The notes beneath the pieces were generated by a model that was given only the letters and a program-made list of their open reading frames with translations, did no database searches and had not been told where the DNA came from. A DNA stretch of 64,000 bases from Chryseobacterium indologenes (GTDB taxonomy: Bacteria > Bacteroidota > Bacteroidia > Flavobacteriales > Weeksellaceae): contig DJTE01000021.1 in assembly GCA_002439165.1 (NCBI GenBank), positions 1-64,000 on the forward strand, read 5' to 3'. This document shows positions 49,482 to 57,983 of the stretch, in pieces. Each line of letters starts with the position of its first letter. The first letter of the stretch is position 1. A program made the position numbers and the translations under genes.

Positions 49482-52319
49482 ATGAAAAAGTTATATTCTG
49501 TTGTTTTTCTGTTGGTTGCCGTATGGATTTTCGGGCAGATCAGCTATACCATAACACCCAGTCCGTTCAATGAAACGGATGCCGTGACGCTAACGGTTCC
49601 CGGAGATCAGATTGACGAAACAGCATGGGGAATTTCCAATCATGCGGTATATATCTGGACATGGTCTTTTGACACCAATTACCAGAACAGCCAGGACTGT
49701 CCTACCAACGGGAGCTGGAACAATTCCAATGAGCTCAATAAACTGAATTATGATGCAGGATCAGATTCTTATTCTTTAACCTTTACCCCAACCGCTTTTT
49801 ATGGAAGAACCGGAATTGGCAGATTCGGGTTTTTATTAAAAGATAAAACAGGATCGCACCAGACCTCTCCCGATATTTTTGTCAACGTAGGAATTTTAAA
49901 TATCAGCCTGACGAATCCTGCCCCCAACAGCCTTACTTCGGTTCCGGCGGGAAATACCATCAATATTACCGCGACAACCAATGTAGATGCTGCATTTCAG
50001 TTAAAAGCAAACGGAGCTGTTGTGAACTCTGCTACGGTTCCTTCACAGTCTTACACCTATACTTACACTGTAACCCAGGATGCCCAGATGGAGCTTACTG
50101 CAACAGATGCGGCTTCCAATTCAAAAAAAGTGAACTTTACCCTTCAGGTTCCCAGAAATGTAGTTTCAGAGGCTATTCCTGACTGGATCAGACAGGGAAT
50201 TAATTATCATCCAACAGACCAGACCAAAGCAGGACTTGCGCTTTATGCCCCTCACAAAAACTTTGTTCACGTCATCGGAAGTTTTAATAACTGGGTGGTG
50301 AATGATTCTTATTTAATGAAAAGAGATACTTCAAACCCTGATCTTTACTGGATTGAGATAACAGGGTTAACGCCCCAGCAGCTCTATACTTTCCAGTACA
50401 GAACCAATGATATGAAAAAAGTGGCAGATCCTTTTTCTCCACAAATCCTGTCTTCTTATGACGACCAATGGATCTCCGGTACCACTTATCCGAATCTTCC
50501 CCCGTTTCCTGCGGGACAGGATTTTGAAGTTTCTGTGTTTAAAACAGGTCAGACACCCTATAACTGGCAGGTAACCAATTTCCAGAGACCTGCCAAAGAG
50601 AATCTGGTCATATATGAATTGCTGCTGAGGGATTTTACCCAGGAGAAAAACTGGCAGTCGCTGATAAATAAAATTTCCTATCTGAAAGGACTGAATATCA
50701 ATGCTATTGAACTGCTGCCTGTTATGGAATTTGAAGGGAACCTTTCATGGGGCTACAACACCTCCTTCCACTATGCCTTAGATAAAGCCTATGGAACCCC
50801 TGAAAAATTCAAGGAATTTGTTGATCTTTGCCATCAGAACGGAATTGCCGTGATTCTGGATATTGCCTTTAATCATGCCACAGGACGCTCCCCTCTGGCC
50901 AGACTTTGGAATATCGATCCTGATGGAGACGGTTATGGAGATATTGCAGCCAATAACCCTTATTTCAACCAGGTTCCGAAACATTCCTATAATGTATTTA
51001 ACGACTTCAACCATACAAGCTCATCAACGAAATATTACGTTGAAAGATGCCTTCAGCAGTGGCTGTCAGAATATAAAATTGACGGATTCCGCTGGGATTT
51101 AACGAAAGGCTTTACCCAAAACTGCTCTGAAAATGATGAAGCCTGTACCAATGCCTATCAGCAGGACAGGGTAGACATTATGAAGTACTATGCAGACAGA
51201 CAGTGGGCCGCAGATCCAAACTCCTATATGATATTTGAACACCTGGGAACAGATGCCGAAGAACAGCAGTGGGCCAATTACAGGACTTCCGAAGGAAAAG
51301 GAGTACTGCTCTGGAATAAACAGACAGATCCTTACAACCAGAATACGATGGGCTATAAGGAAAACAGCAATTATGACCGGATGAATCATGCGCTTCACGG
51401 GTTTACGGAGATGCATGCCGTAGGATACGGAGAAAGTCATGATGAAGAACGTCTGATGTTTAAAAACCTGGCTTATGGTGCTGTTGAAGGTTCATATAAT
51501 GTTAAAAACCTGAATACGGCTCTTGACAGGATGAAAACTTTCGGAGCGGTATTCTTTACTGTTCCCGGTCCGAAGATGATCTGGCAGTTCGGTGAACTCG
51601 GCTATGAATTCAGCATCAACAGATGTGCAGACGGAAGCATCAGCAGCGGATGCCGGACAGATGAAAAACCTGTTGCCTTTACTTTGGGATATGATACCGA
51701 TACCAACAGGAAATCCGTATATGATACCTGGGCTAAAATCATCAGCATCAGAAATACTCATGAGGTTTTCAAATCGAAGACATACACCATAGAATCGAAC
51801 AACCTGGCGAATGATCCGAATGGGCTGATCACAAGAATTTACGTTTATGACACTGCCATCAGTGGGATGAAAAATGTAGTGGTGCTGGCCAATTTTGCGA
51901 CATCAGCTCAGAATGTGGTGCCTTACTTCCCTTACACAGGGCAGTGGCAGAACCTGACGGATAATACGGTGTCCAATATTGCTTCCACAACAGCTCCGAT
52001 TACTCTGCAGCCGGGAGAATTCAGGATTTTCGGAAATTATTCCGGGACCCTTTCTGTGAAAGATGAGAATGCAGCCCATAAACTGTCGCTTCAGATTGCA
52101 GATAACCCTGTGAAAAACGGTATGGCAAAATTCATTTACCATAAAGTGAAAAACGGGGAAATCATCATCTACGATATGAGCGGTAAAAAAATGGATTCAT
52201 TCAGATTGAATAATGAAAACGGAACCTATGAGCTGAAAACAGCTTATCCGGCCGGAACCTATCTGGTTCACCTGAACTCCGAAACAGGAACGGCCATCCG
52301 GAAAATGATGATAAAGTAA
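49482..52319 (+). CDS. Secreted GH13 alpha-amylase-family enzyme with T9SS signal
   Basis: A 945-residue protein: signal peptide (…WIFGQ); N-terminal beta-sandwich domains (to about 230); a CBM48/E-set-like region ('LYAPHKNFVHVIGSFNNWVV', 'LYWIEITGLTPQQLYTFQYR'); the GH13 TIM barrel (about 365-800); and a type A T9SS C-terminal domain. GH13 catalytic residues are in place: nucleophile Asp539 (GFRWDLTKG), acid/base Glu586 (MIFEHLG) and Asp654 (GESHDEER), with 'ILDIAFNHATG' as conserved region I. It should hydrolyse or rearrange alpha-glucans such as starch or glycogen outside the cell. Exact specificity (amylase, pullulanase or branching type) is undetermined. Confidence 0.9.
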   Translation: MKKLYSVVFLLVAVWIFGQISYTITPSPFNETDAVTLTVPGDQIDETAWGISNHAVYIWTWSFDTNYQNSQDCPTNGSWNNSNELNKLNYDAGSDSYSLTFTPTAFYGRTGIGRFGFLLKDKTGSHQTSPDIFVNVGILNISLTNPAPNSLTSVPAGNTINITATTNVDAAFQLKANGAVVNSATVPSQSYTYTYTVTQDAQMELTATDAASNSKKVNFTLQVPRNVVSEAIPDWIRQGINYHPTDQTKAGLALYAPHKNFVHVIGSFNNWVVNDSYLMKRDTSNPDLYWIEITGLTPQQLYTFQYRTNDMKKVADPFSPQILSSYDDQWISGTTYPNLPPFPAGQDFEVSVFKTGQTPYNWQVTNFQRPAKENLVIYELLLRDFTQEKNWQSLINKISYLKGLNINAIELLPVMEFEGNLSWGYNTSFHYALDKAYGTPEKFKEFVDLCHQNGIAVILDIAFNHATGRSPLARLWNIDPDGDGYGDIAANNPYFNQVPKHSYNVFNDFNHTSSSTKYYVERCLQQWLSEYKIDGFRWDLTKGFTQNCSENDEACTNAYQQDRVDIMKYYADRQWAADPNSYMIFEHLGTDAEEQQWANYRTSEGKGVLLWNKQTDPYNQNTMGYKENSNYDRMNHALHGFTEMHAVGYGESHDEERLMFKNLAYGAVEGSYNVKNLNTALDRMKTFGAVFFTVPGPKMIWQFGELGYEFSINRCADGSISSGCRTDEKPVAFTLGYDTDTNRKSVYDTWAKIISIRNTHEVFKSKTYTIESNNLANDPNGLITRIYVYDTAISGMKNVVVLANFATSAQNVVPYFPYTGQWQNLTDNTVSNIASTTAPITLQPGEFRIFGNYSGTLSVKDENAAHKLSLQIADNPVKNGMAKFIYHKVKNGEIIIYDMSGKKMDSFRLNNENGTYELKTAYPAGTYLVHLNSETGTAIRKMMIK

Positions 52320-52323
52320 AATT

Positions 52324-52362
52324 AAAAAAGCAAATTTGCCCATCAGCAGGTTTGCTTTTTTT
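52324..52362 (+). terminator. Terminator of the GH13 gene
   Basis: AAGCAAA and TTTGCTT stem with a long loop, followed by seven T. Confidence 0.65.
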
Positions 52363-52463
52363 AAATTTATCTGCCGGAATTCAGATAAAAAAGGTTAAAC
52401 TGCTTTGATGTTAATAAACTTTAGCCCAAAAGGGAATTTTTTTGAAAATATATTTTTAACGGG

Positions 52464-53762
52464 ATGGATACGGGCTCACATAAGATAGGCTGGAAAACAG
52501 CCGCAGCCATTGTGGTTTCCAATATGATAGGAACAGGGATATTTACGACCTTAGGATTCCAGTTATCAGATATAACCAATACATACAGTATTTTCTTTCT
52601 GTGGATCATTGGCGGTATTCTGGCATTGTTCGGAGCGTTCTGTTATGCTGAACTGGGATCTTATTTCAAAGGAAACGGAGGAGATTATCTCTATCTGAAA
52701 GAAACCTATCATCCGGTATTCGGATATCTGGTAAGCTGGATTTCTTTAATCATCGGATTTTCTTCACCGGTTGCCCTGGCAGCACTTGCCATGTCAAAAT
52801 ACCTTTCAGCATTTGATACATCCTTCGGAAATGGCTTTGCGATCGGGATGATCTTCCTTGTAGCGTTAAGCTTATCATTCAGTTTAAAGGCATCAAGCCG
52901 GTTTCATAACTTCTTCACCTTCATCAAGATTGCTTTTATTGTTGTTCTTATCGGTTTAGGGATCTTTATTCCAGATTCTCCGGCCGGAAACAGTCTGAAT
53001 TTCGACAGCAGCTGGCAGAATGAAATCATGCTTTCTGCCTTCGCCACATCCCTGGTTTTCGTCACCTATTCCTATACCGGATGGAACTCCGCGTCCTATA
53101 TTGCAGGAGAAATAAAGGAAGTCCACCGGAACCTTCCCAAATCTCTGATCCTGGGAACACTCTTTGTAACGGTTTGCTATCTTCTGGTAAATTTTATCAT
53201 GCTGAAACATGCTCCGGTAAGTCAGTTGGCAGGAAAAGAAGACGTGATGGGCGAGGCGGCCCGGAATATGCTCGGAAGCAGCTTCGGGAAAGTGGTTAAT
53301 ATTTTTATAGCCCTTCAGCTGATTGCTACCATCAGCGGGTATCTGTGGGTAGGTTCAAGGCTTACACAGGCTTTTGCTAAAGAAAATCATCTGTGGAGAT
53401 CACTGGCCGCCAGCAATAAAAAAGGAATTCCGGTACGGGCCATTTTTGCCCATGCGGTGATTGCCACAGTTATTATCCTCACAGGAAGCTTTAAAGAAAT
53501 ATTTGTCTATACCGCTTTTATTCTTCAGCTGTTTGCCAGCCTGTCTGTTTCTACTGTTTTTTTCCTTAAAAAAGAACAGCGGAAGATCTTTAAATCCGGT
53601 CTTTTTTATATTTTTCCAGCCGTTTTTCTCCTGTTCAGCGTGTATATTCTTTACTTTACATTCGTTCATAATCCCGGAGAGAGCCTCATAGGATTGGGAA
53701 TTATAGCCCTCGGAATTGTTTTGTATCTGCTGGACCGAAGACTTTCTAAATCAGAAAACTAA
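52464..53762 (+). CDS. APC-family amino acid permease
   Basis: A 432-residue transporter with about twelve spans. It begins with the characteristic 'IVVSNMIGTGIFTTLGFQL' of the APC first helix, followed by 'GGILALFGAFCYAELGSYFK' and 'YSYTGWNSASYIAGEIKE'. It should import an amino acid or related amine using an ion gradient. It lies 145 nt downstream of the GH13 gene behind a terminator, and 55 nt before the prfA start. Confidence 0.9.
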   Translation: MDTGSHKIGWKTAAAIVVSNMIGTGIFTTLGFQLSDITNTYSIFFLWIIGGILALFGAFCYAELGSYFKGNGGDYLYLKETYHPVFGYLVSWISLIIGFSSPVALAALAMSKYLSAFDTSFGNGFAIGMIFLVALSLSFSLKASSRFHNFFTFIKIAFIVVLIGLGIFIPDSPAGNSLNFDSSWQNEIMLSAFATSLVFVTYSYTGWNSASYIAGEIKEVHRNLPKSLILGTLFVTVCYLLVNFIMLKHAPVSQLAGKEDVMGEAARNMLGSSFGKVVNIFIALQLIATISGYLWVGSRLTQAFAKENHLWRSLAASNKKGIPVRAIFAHAVIATVIILTGSFKEIFVYTAFILQLFASLSVSTVFFLKKEQRKIFKSGLFYIFPAVFLLFSVYILYFTFVHNPGESLIGLGIIALGIVLYLLDRRLSKSEN

Positions 53763-53768
53763 AGCGTT

Positions 53769-53798
53769 TTTAAATTGAATTAATAATTCTTATCTTTG
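53769..53798 (+). promoter_or_regulatory. Promoter of prfA
   Basis: TTT (53769-53771), a 19-nt spacer, then TATCTTTG (53791-53798), 19 nt before the ATG. It closely matches the consensus. Confidence 0.7.
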
Positions 53799-53817
53799 CA
53801 CTCTCAAAAATTCTACA

Positions 53818-54903
53818 ATGTCTAAATCATTAATTCCAAAATTAGAAGCTATAAAACAAAGATATAATGAGGTTGCCGACCTTATTATACAGCCTGATGT
53901 TATTTCAGACCAGAAAAAATATTCTTCTTTGAACAAAGAATACAGTGATTTAGGAAAAATTGTAAAGGTATACGACCAGTACAAAGGAGCTTTGGATGCC
54001 ATTGAGGAATCTGACGAAATCATTGCAGACGGATCAGACAGAGACCTTGTAGATCTAGCCAAAGAAGAAAAGCTTGAAGCTCAGGCTAAAATTCCGGGTC
54101 TTGAAGAAGAACTGAAAGTCTTACTGATCCCGAAAGATCCCGCAGATGATAAAAACGTTATCGTAGAATTGCGTGCCGGAACAGGTGGTGATGAAGCCGC
54201 GATTTTCGTAGAGGATATTTACAGAATGTACACCATGTACTTCAAAGCCAAAGGATGGAGACATGAGGTAACAGATTCCAATGAAGCGGCAAAAGGCTAT
54301 AAGGAACTGATCATGAAAGTGGAAGGAGAAGGCGTATACGGAATCATGAAATTTGAATCGGGAGTTCACCGTGTACAGCGTGTTCCGGAAACAGAATCCC
54401 AGGGAAGAGTACATACCTCCGCAATTACGATTGCAGTACTTCCGGAAGCAGAAGAAGTGGATGTAGAGATCAATCCTGCGGATATCGAAATGCAGACTTC
54501 CCGTTCAGGGGGTGCCGGAGGACAGAACGTCAACAAGGTTGAAACCAAAGTACAGCTTACCCACAAACCTTCAGGGCTTGTAGTGGTTTGTCAGCAGGCA
54601 CGTTCCCAGCTGGCTAACCGTGAACTGGCGATGGAAATGCTTCGTGCGAAACTGTATGACATCAAACTTCAGGAAGTTCAGGGTGATATTGCTGCGCAGA
54701 GAAAAACTATGGTATCTACCGGAGACCGTTCTGCAAAGATCAAAACATATAACTATCCGCAGGGAAGAGTAACAGATCACAGAATCAACAAGTCTATGTA
54801 TAATCTGGATGCCTATATGAACGGAGATATTTCCGAAATGATCGATGCCGTGATCATGGCAGAAAATGCAGAGAAGATGAAAGGAGAGGAAGAAAATTTA
54901 TAA
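53818..54903 (+). CDS. prfA: Peptide chain release factor 1
   Basis: A 361-residue class I release factor for UAA and UAG stops. The universally conserved GGQ motif is at 234-236 ('SGGAGGQNVNKVETKV') and the stop-reading PxT-type region lies in 'HRVQRVPETESQGRVHTS'. It has its own promoter and terminator. Because it acts on UAG, the in-frame TAG in vgrG (4515) would be read as a normal stop. Confidence 0.97.
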   Translation: MSKSLIPKLEAIKQRYNEVADLIIQPDVISDQKKYSSLNKEYSDLGKIVKVYDQYKGALDAIEESDEIIADGSDRDLVDLAKEEKLEAQAKIPGLEEELKVLLIPKDPADDKNVIVELRAGTGGDEAAIFVEDIYRMYTMYFKAKGWRHEVTDSNEAAKGYKELIMKVEGEGVYGIMKFESGVHRVQRVPETESQGRVHTSAITIAVLPEAEEVDVEINPADIEMQTSRSGGAGGQNVNKVETKVQLTHKPSGLVVVCQQARSQLANRELAMEMLRAKLYDIKLQEVQGDIAAQRKTMVSTGDRSAKIKTYNYPQGRVTDHRINKSMYNLDAYMNGDISEMIDAVIMAENAEKMKGEEENL

Positions 54904-54918
54904 ATCACAACATAATAG

Positions 54919-54949
54919 AAAGCTTCTGTTCATCAGGAGCTTTTTTTGC
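54919..54949 (+). terminator. Terminator of prfA
   Basis: AGCTTCTG and CAGGAGCT stem around TTCAT, then seven T. Confidence 0.75.
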
Positions 54950-54969
54950 ATAAAACATGAATCACTTAA

Positions 54970-55647
54970 ATGAATATGAAAAATTTTAAAATTGTTTTAC
55001 TGTTTGTTCTGGCTGTGATCGGGCAGAATCTGATGGCACAGGCTGAGGTAAAAAAACCGAAGGAAGTATTTGAAATGTATTTCGGGACTTTCGTTAAAAA
55101 CGATCCTGCCGTACTCAGTAAATTAAATGAGTATCTGAAACCGACCGTAGAAGGGCAGGATGCCTATAAGGTAGATTTTAAAACCGTTTCTGCAGAAACC
55201 CTGAAAGCAAGTACAGACGGCTTTTTATCCGTATTTTCAAAATCAGCGGGAGATTCCGGCAGAAAAGAAGCGGAAGATTATTTCACAGCCATGATGGATA
55301 ACTTCAAAAATGGGAAAGTTACCGTTAAAGAGGTGAAAATGGTGCAGAATGAATATGTGGAAGACCAGAAGATCGCTGAAATCACTTATTCGGTAAGCTT
55401 TAAAGTACCATCTAAGATGCCTGAAAGCCCATCCGGTGATCCAAAGAAGATCAGGGCCGAAGAGTTGAAAAAATATTTAACGGAAAGTGTTCAGAGTTTC
55501 AAAAATGCAGATAAAGAAGTAACAACAGACCTTCAGTTCAGCTTATATCAGCTTACGGAAGGCGGTAAAATTTACTACTGGAACGGAAGTCCGGATGAAA
55601 TTGTAACCTCCCTTACTGATTTCTATTTTGAGAGTTTCGGGTCTTAA
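54970..55647 (+). CDS. Exported protein of unknown function
   Basis: A 225-residue protein with a signal peptide (…IGQNLMAQ, cut near residue 23). ATG 54976, two codons on, is an alternative start. The mature part has an alpha/beta character like the NTF2-like or DUF4878-type fold ('PKEVFEMYFGTFVKNDPAVL', 'IAEITYSVSFKVPSKM'), but no definite family is recognised. It stands between the prfA terminator and the next hairpin, so it is a single-gene transcript. Confidence 0.65.
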   Translation: MNMKNFKIVLLFVLAVIGQNLMAQAEVKKPKEVFEMYFGTFVKNDPAVLSKLNEYLKPTVEGQDAYKVDFKTVSAETLKASTDGFLSVFSKSAGDSGRKEAEDYFTAMMDNFKNGKVTVKEVKMVQNEYVEDQKIAEITYSVSFKVPSKMPESPSGDPKKIRAEELKKYLTESVQSFKNADKEVTTDLQFSLYQLTEGGKIYYWNGSPDEIVTSLTDFYFESFGS

Positions 55648-55677
55648 AACATTATAAAAAAAGATAAATTATAGATC

Positions 55678-55704
55678 AAAAGTCCCGATTCCGGGGCTTT
55701 TTTT
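55678..55704 (+). terminator. Terminator of the 225-residue exported protein gene
   Basis: AAAGTCCCG and CGGGGCTTT stem around ATTC, followed by a T-run. Confidence 0.7.
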
Positions 55705-55721
55705 ATTTCATATACTTTACG

Positions 55722-55729
55722 TATTTTTG
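55722..55729 (+). promoter_or_regulatory. -7 box of the prolyl oligopeptidase gene
   Basis: TATTTTTG (TAnnTTTG). A TTG codon in frame with the peptidase overlaps this box, so translation must start at ATG 55745 instead. Confidence 0.6.
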
Positions 55730-55744
55730 AGAAAATCGTTCGAC

Positions 55745-57847
55745 ATGAATTTTAAACCTATCTTGTTAACTGCTGGAGTTCTGTTTTCAGCATCTTTTTA
55801 TTCTCAAAAAATGAACTATCCTAAAGCATTAAAAGGAAGCCAGACAGATACCTATTTTGGCAATGCCGTTTCTGATCCGTTCAGAGATCTGGAAAATGAT
55901 TCGGATGCTACCAAAAAATGGGTGGATGAAGAAGTCGCGTACAGCGAAAATTATCTTTCAAAAATTCCTTTCAGAAATAAAATTAAAGACCAGCTGAGAG
56001 ACATCTGGAATTACGAAAAAATTTCAGCACCTTTCAAAGAAGGCGATTATACCTATTATTATAAAAATGACGGTCTTCAGGCACAGTCTATCCTGTACAG
56101 AACCAACAATAAGACAAAAGCAACAGAAATATTTTTAGACCCCAATAAATTTTCTGATAAAGGAACCACCTCACTTTCCAACCTGTCATTCAACAAAAAA
56201 GGAAACCTGGCCGCTTACTCTATTTCTGAAGGAGGAAGCGACTGGAATAAGATCATCATCATTGATGCGGTTTCTAAAAAACAGATCGATGAAACACTGG
56301 TAGATGTAAAATTCAGCGGAATTTCATGGCAGGGTGATGAAGGATTCTATTACTCAAGCTATGACAAACCGAAAGAAGGTACCGTACTTTCCGGTATGAC
56401 CGACAAACATAAGGTATTCTTTCATAAACTGGGAACCAAACAGTCTGAAGACAAGTTAATTTTCGGAGGCGATAAAACTCCGAGAAGATATTTAGGAGCA
56501 GGTGTTTCCGAAGACCAGAGATATCTCATCATTTCTGCAGCCAATGCAACCAACGGAAACGAACTTTATATTAAAGACCTTAAAAAAGGAGGAGATTTTG
56601 TTCAGATCGTAAAAGGATTTGATATCAATGCCAATATCGTAGATACTCAGGGCGACGATCTTTTCATCTTCACAGATAAAGACGCTCCGAATATGCGTCT
56701 GGTAAAGACAAGCATCAAAAATCCGGCTCCTGAAACCTGGAAAGACGTAATCCCACAAACTGAAAATGTTCTGGGAATCTCTTCCGGTGGCGGATATTTC
56801 TTTGCTACTTATATGATTGATGCGATAGATCAGGTAAAACAGTTCGACAAAACCGGAAAACTGATAAGAGAAATTACCCTTCCGGGGAAAGGAAATATAG
56901 GCGGTTTCGGAGGTAAAGAAACAGAAAAAGAGCTGTATTTCTCTTTCAGCAACTATATTACGCCGGGCACAACCTATAAATTCAATGCGGATACCGGAAA
57001 ATCAGAAGTATACCAAAAACCTAAAGTAAAGTTCAACCCGGATAATTATGTTTCAGAACAGGTTTTCTACACATCTAAGGATGGAACCAAAGTTCCGATG
57101 ATGATCAACTATAAAAAAGGAACCAAACTTGACGGTAAAAATCCTACCATTCTTTATTCTTACGGAGGATTCAACATCAGTCTGCAGCCTGCCTTCTCCG
57201 TGGTGAATGCGATCTGGATGGAAAACGGAGGTATTTATGCTGTCCCGAACATCCGTGGCGGTGGTGAATATGGTAAAAAATGGCATGATGCAGGAACCAA
57301 AATGCAGAAGAAAAATGTTTTTGAAGACTTTATTGCGGCAGGAGAATATCTTCAGAGCAAAGGCTATACCTCCAAAGAATATATGGCCCTTTCAGGAAGA
57401 TCAAACGGAGGACTTCTGGTAGGGGCAACCATGACCATGCGCCCTGATCTGGCGAAAGTTGCTTTCCCGGGAGTAGGTGTTCTGGATATGCTGAGATACA
57501 ATAAATTTACAGCAGGTGCAGGCTGGTCATACGACTACGGAACAGCAGAAGATAACAAAGAAATGTTTGAATATCTTAAATCTTATTCTCCGGTACACAA
57601 CGTGAAGAAAGGAACCTGCTACCCATCAACCATGATTATTACCAGCGATCATGATGACAGGGTAGTGCCTGCCCACTCTTTCAAATTCGGTGCTGAACTT
57701 CAGGAAAAACAGGGATGTAAAAATCCGATTTTGCTGAGAATTGAGAAAAATGCAGGTCACGGAGCAGGAAGATCAACCGAACAGGTGATTGGTGAAAATG
57801 CAGATCTTATCTCTTTTGCTTTGTTTGAGATGGGAATTAAAAAATAG
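55745..57847 (+). CDS. Prolyl oligopeptidase family serine peptidase (S9A), exported
   Basis: A 700-residue enzyme with a signal peptide (MNFKPILLTAGVLFSASFYSQ), a seven-bladed beta-propeller (about 85-430) and a C-terminal alpha/beta hydrolase. The catalytic triad is Ser553 ('SGRSNGGLL'), Asp637 ('DHDDRVVP') and His672 ('NAGHGAG'). It cleaves short peptides after proline, probably in the periplasm; there is no T9SS domain. The start is ATG 55745: the longer frame would use a TTG lying inside the promoter's -7 box. Confidence 0.93.
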   Translation: MNFKPILLTAGVLFSASFYSQKMNYPKALKGSQTDTYFGNAVSDPFRDLENDSDATKKWVDEEVAYSENYLSKIPFRNKIKDQLRDIWNYEKISAPFKEGDYTYYYKNDGLQAQSILYRTNNKTKATEIFLDPNKFSDKGTTSLSNLSFNKKGNLAAYSISEGGSDWNKIIIIDAVSKKQIDETLVDVKFSGISWQGDEGFYYSSYDKPKEGTVLSGMTDKHKVFFHKLGTKQSEDKLIFGGDKTPRRYLGAGVSEDQRYLIISAANATNGNELYIKDLKKGGDFVQIVKGFDINANIVDTQGDDLFIFTDKDAPNMRLVKTSIKNPAPETWKDVIPQTENVLGISSGGGYFFATYMIDAIDQVKQFDKTGKLIREITLPGKGNIGGFGGKETEKELYFSFSNYITPGTTYKFNADTGKSEVYQKPKVKFNPDNYVSEQVFYTSKDGTKVPMMINYKKGTKLDGKNPTILYSYGGFNISLQPAFSVVNAIWMENGGIYAVPNIRGGGEYGKKWHDAGTKMQKKNVFEDFIAAGEYLQSKGYTSKEYMALSGRSNGGLLVGATMTMRPDLAKVAFPGVGVLDMLRYNKFTAGAGWSYDYGTAEDNKEMFEYLKSYSPVHNVKKGTCYPSTMIITSDHDDRVVPAHSFKFGAELQEKQGCKNPILLRIEKNAGHGAGRSTEQVIGENADLISFALFEMGIKK

Positions 57848-57871
57848 GCTTAAATAGTGCAAAAATAATTA

Positions 57872-57908
57872 AAATGGATGATTTTATTAAAATTATCCAT
57901 TTTTTTTG
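57872..57908 (+). terminator. Terminator of the prolyl oligopeptidase gene
   Basis: AAATGGAT.ATTTT and AAAAT.ATCCATTT stem with loop ATT and an eight-T run. The end of the run overlaps the -33 TTTG of the next promoter. Confidence 0.75.
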
Positions 57909-57938
57909 ATTCTATATTATGGGTATTCGTTACTTTTG
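57905..57938 (+). promoter_or_regulatory. Promoter of the metalloprotease gene
   Basis: TTTG (57905-57908), a 22-nt spacer and TACTTTTG (57931-57938), 46 nt before the ATG at 57984. The -7 box is exact; the spacer is slightly long. Confidence 0.6.
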
Positions 57939-57983
57939 TGCTGGATATTTAAAAATTATTAATTCTATTCAGTTAGAAAAGTT

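Noticed and set aside
55727..55744. TTG-started extension of the prolyl oligopeptidase
   Set aside because: The TTG falls in the -7 box of its promoter, and ATG 55745 gives a proper signal peptide.
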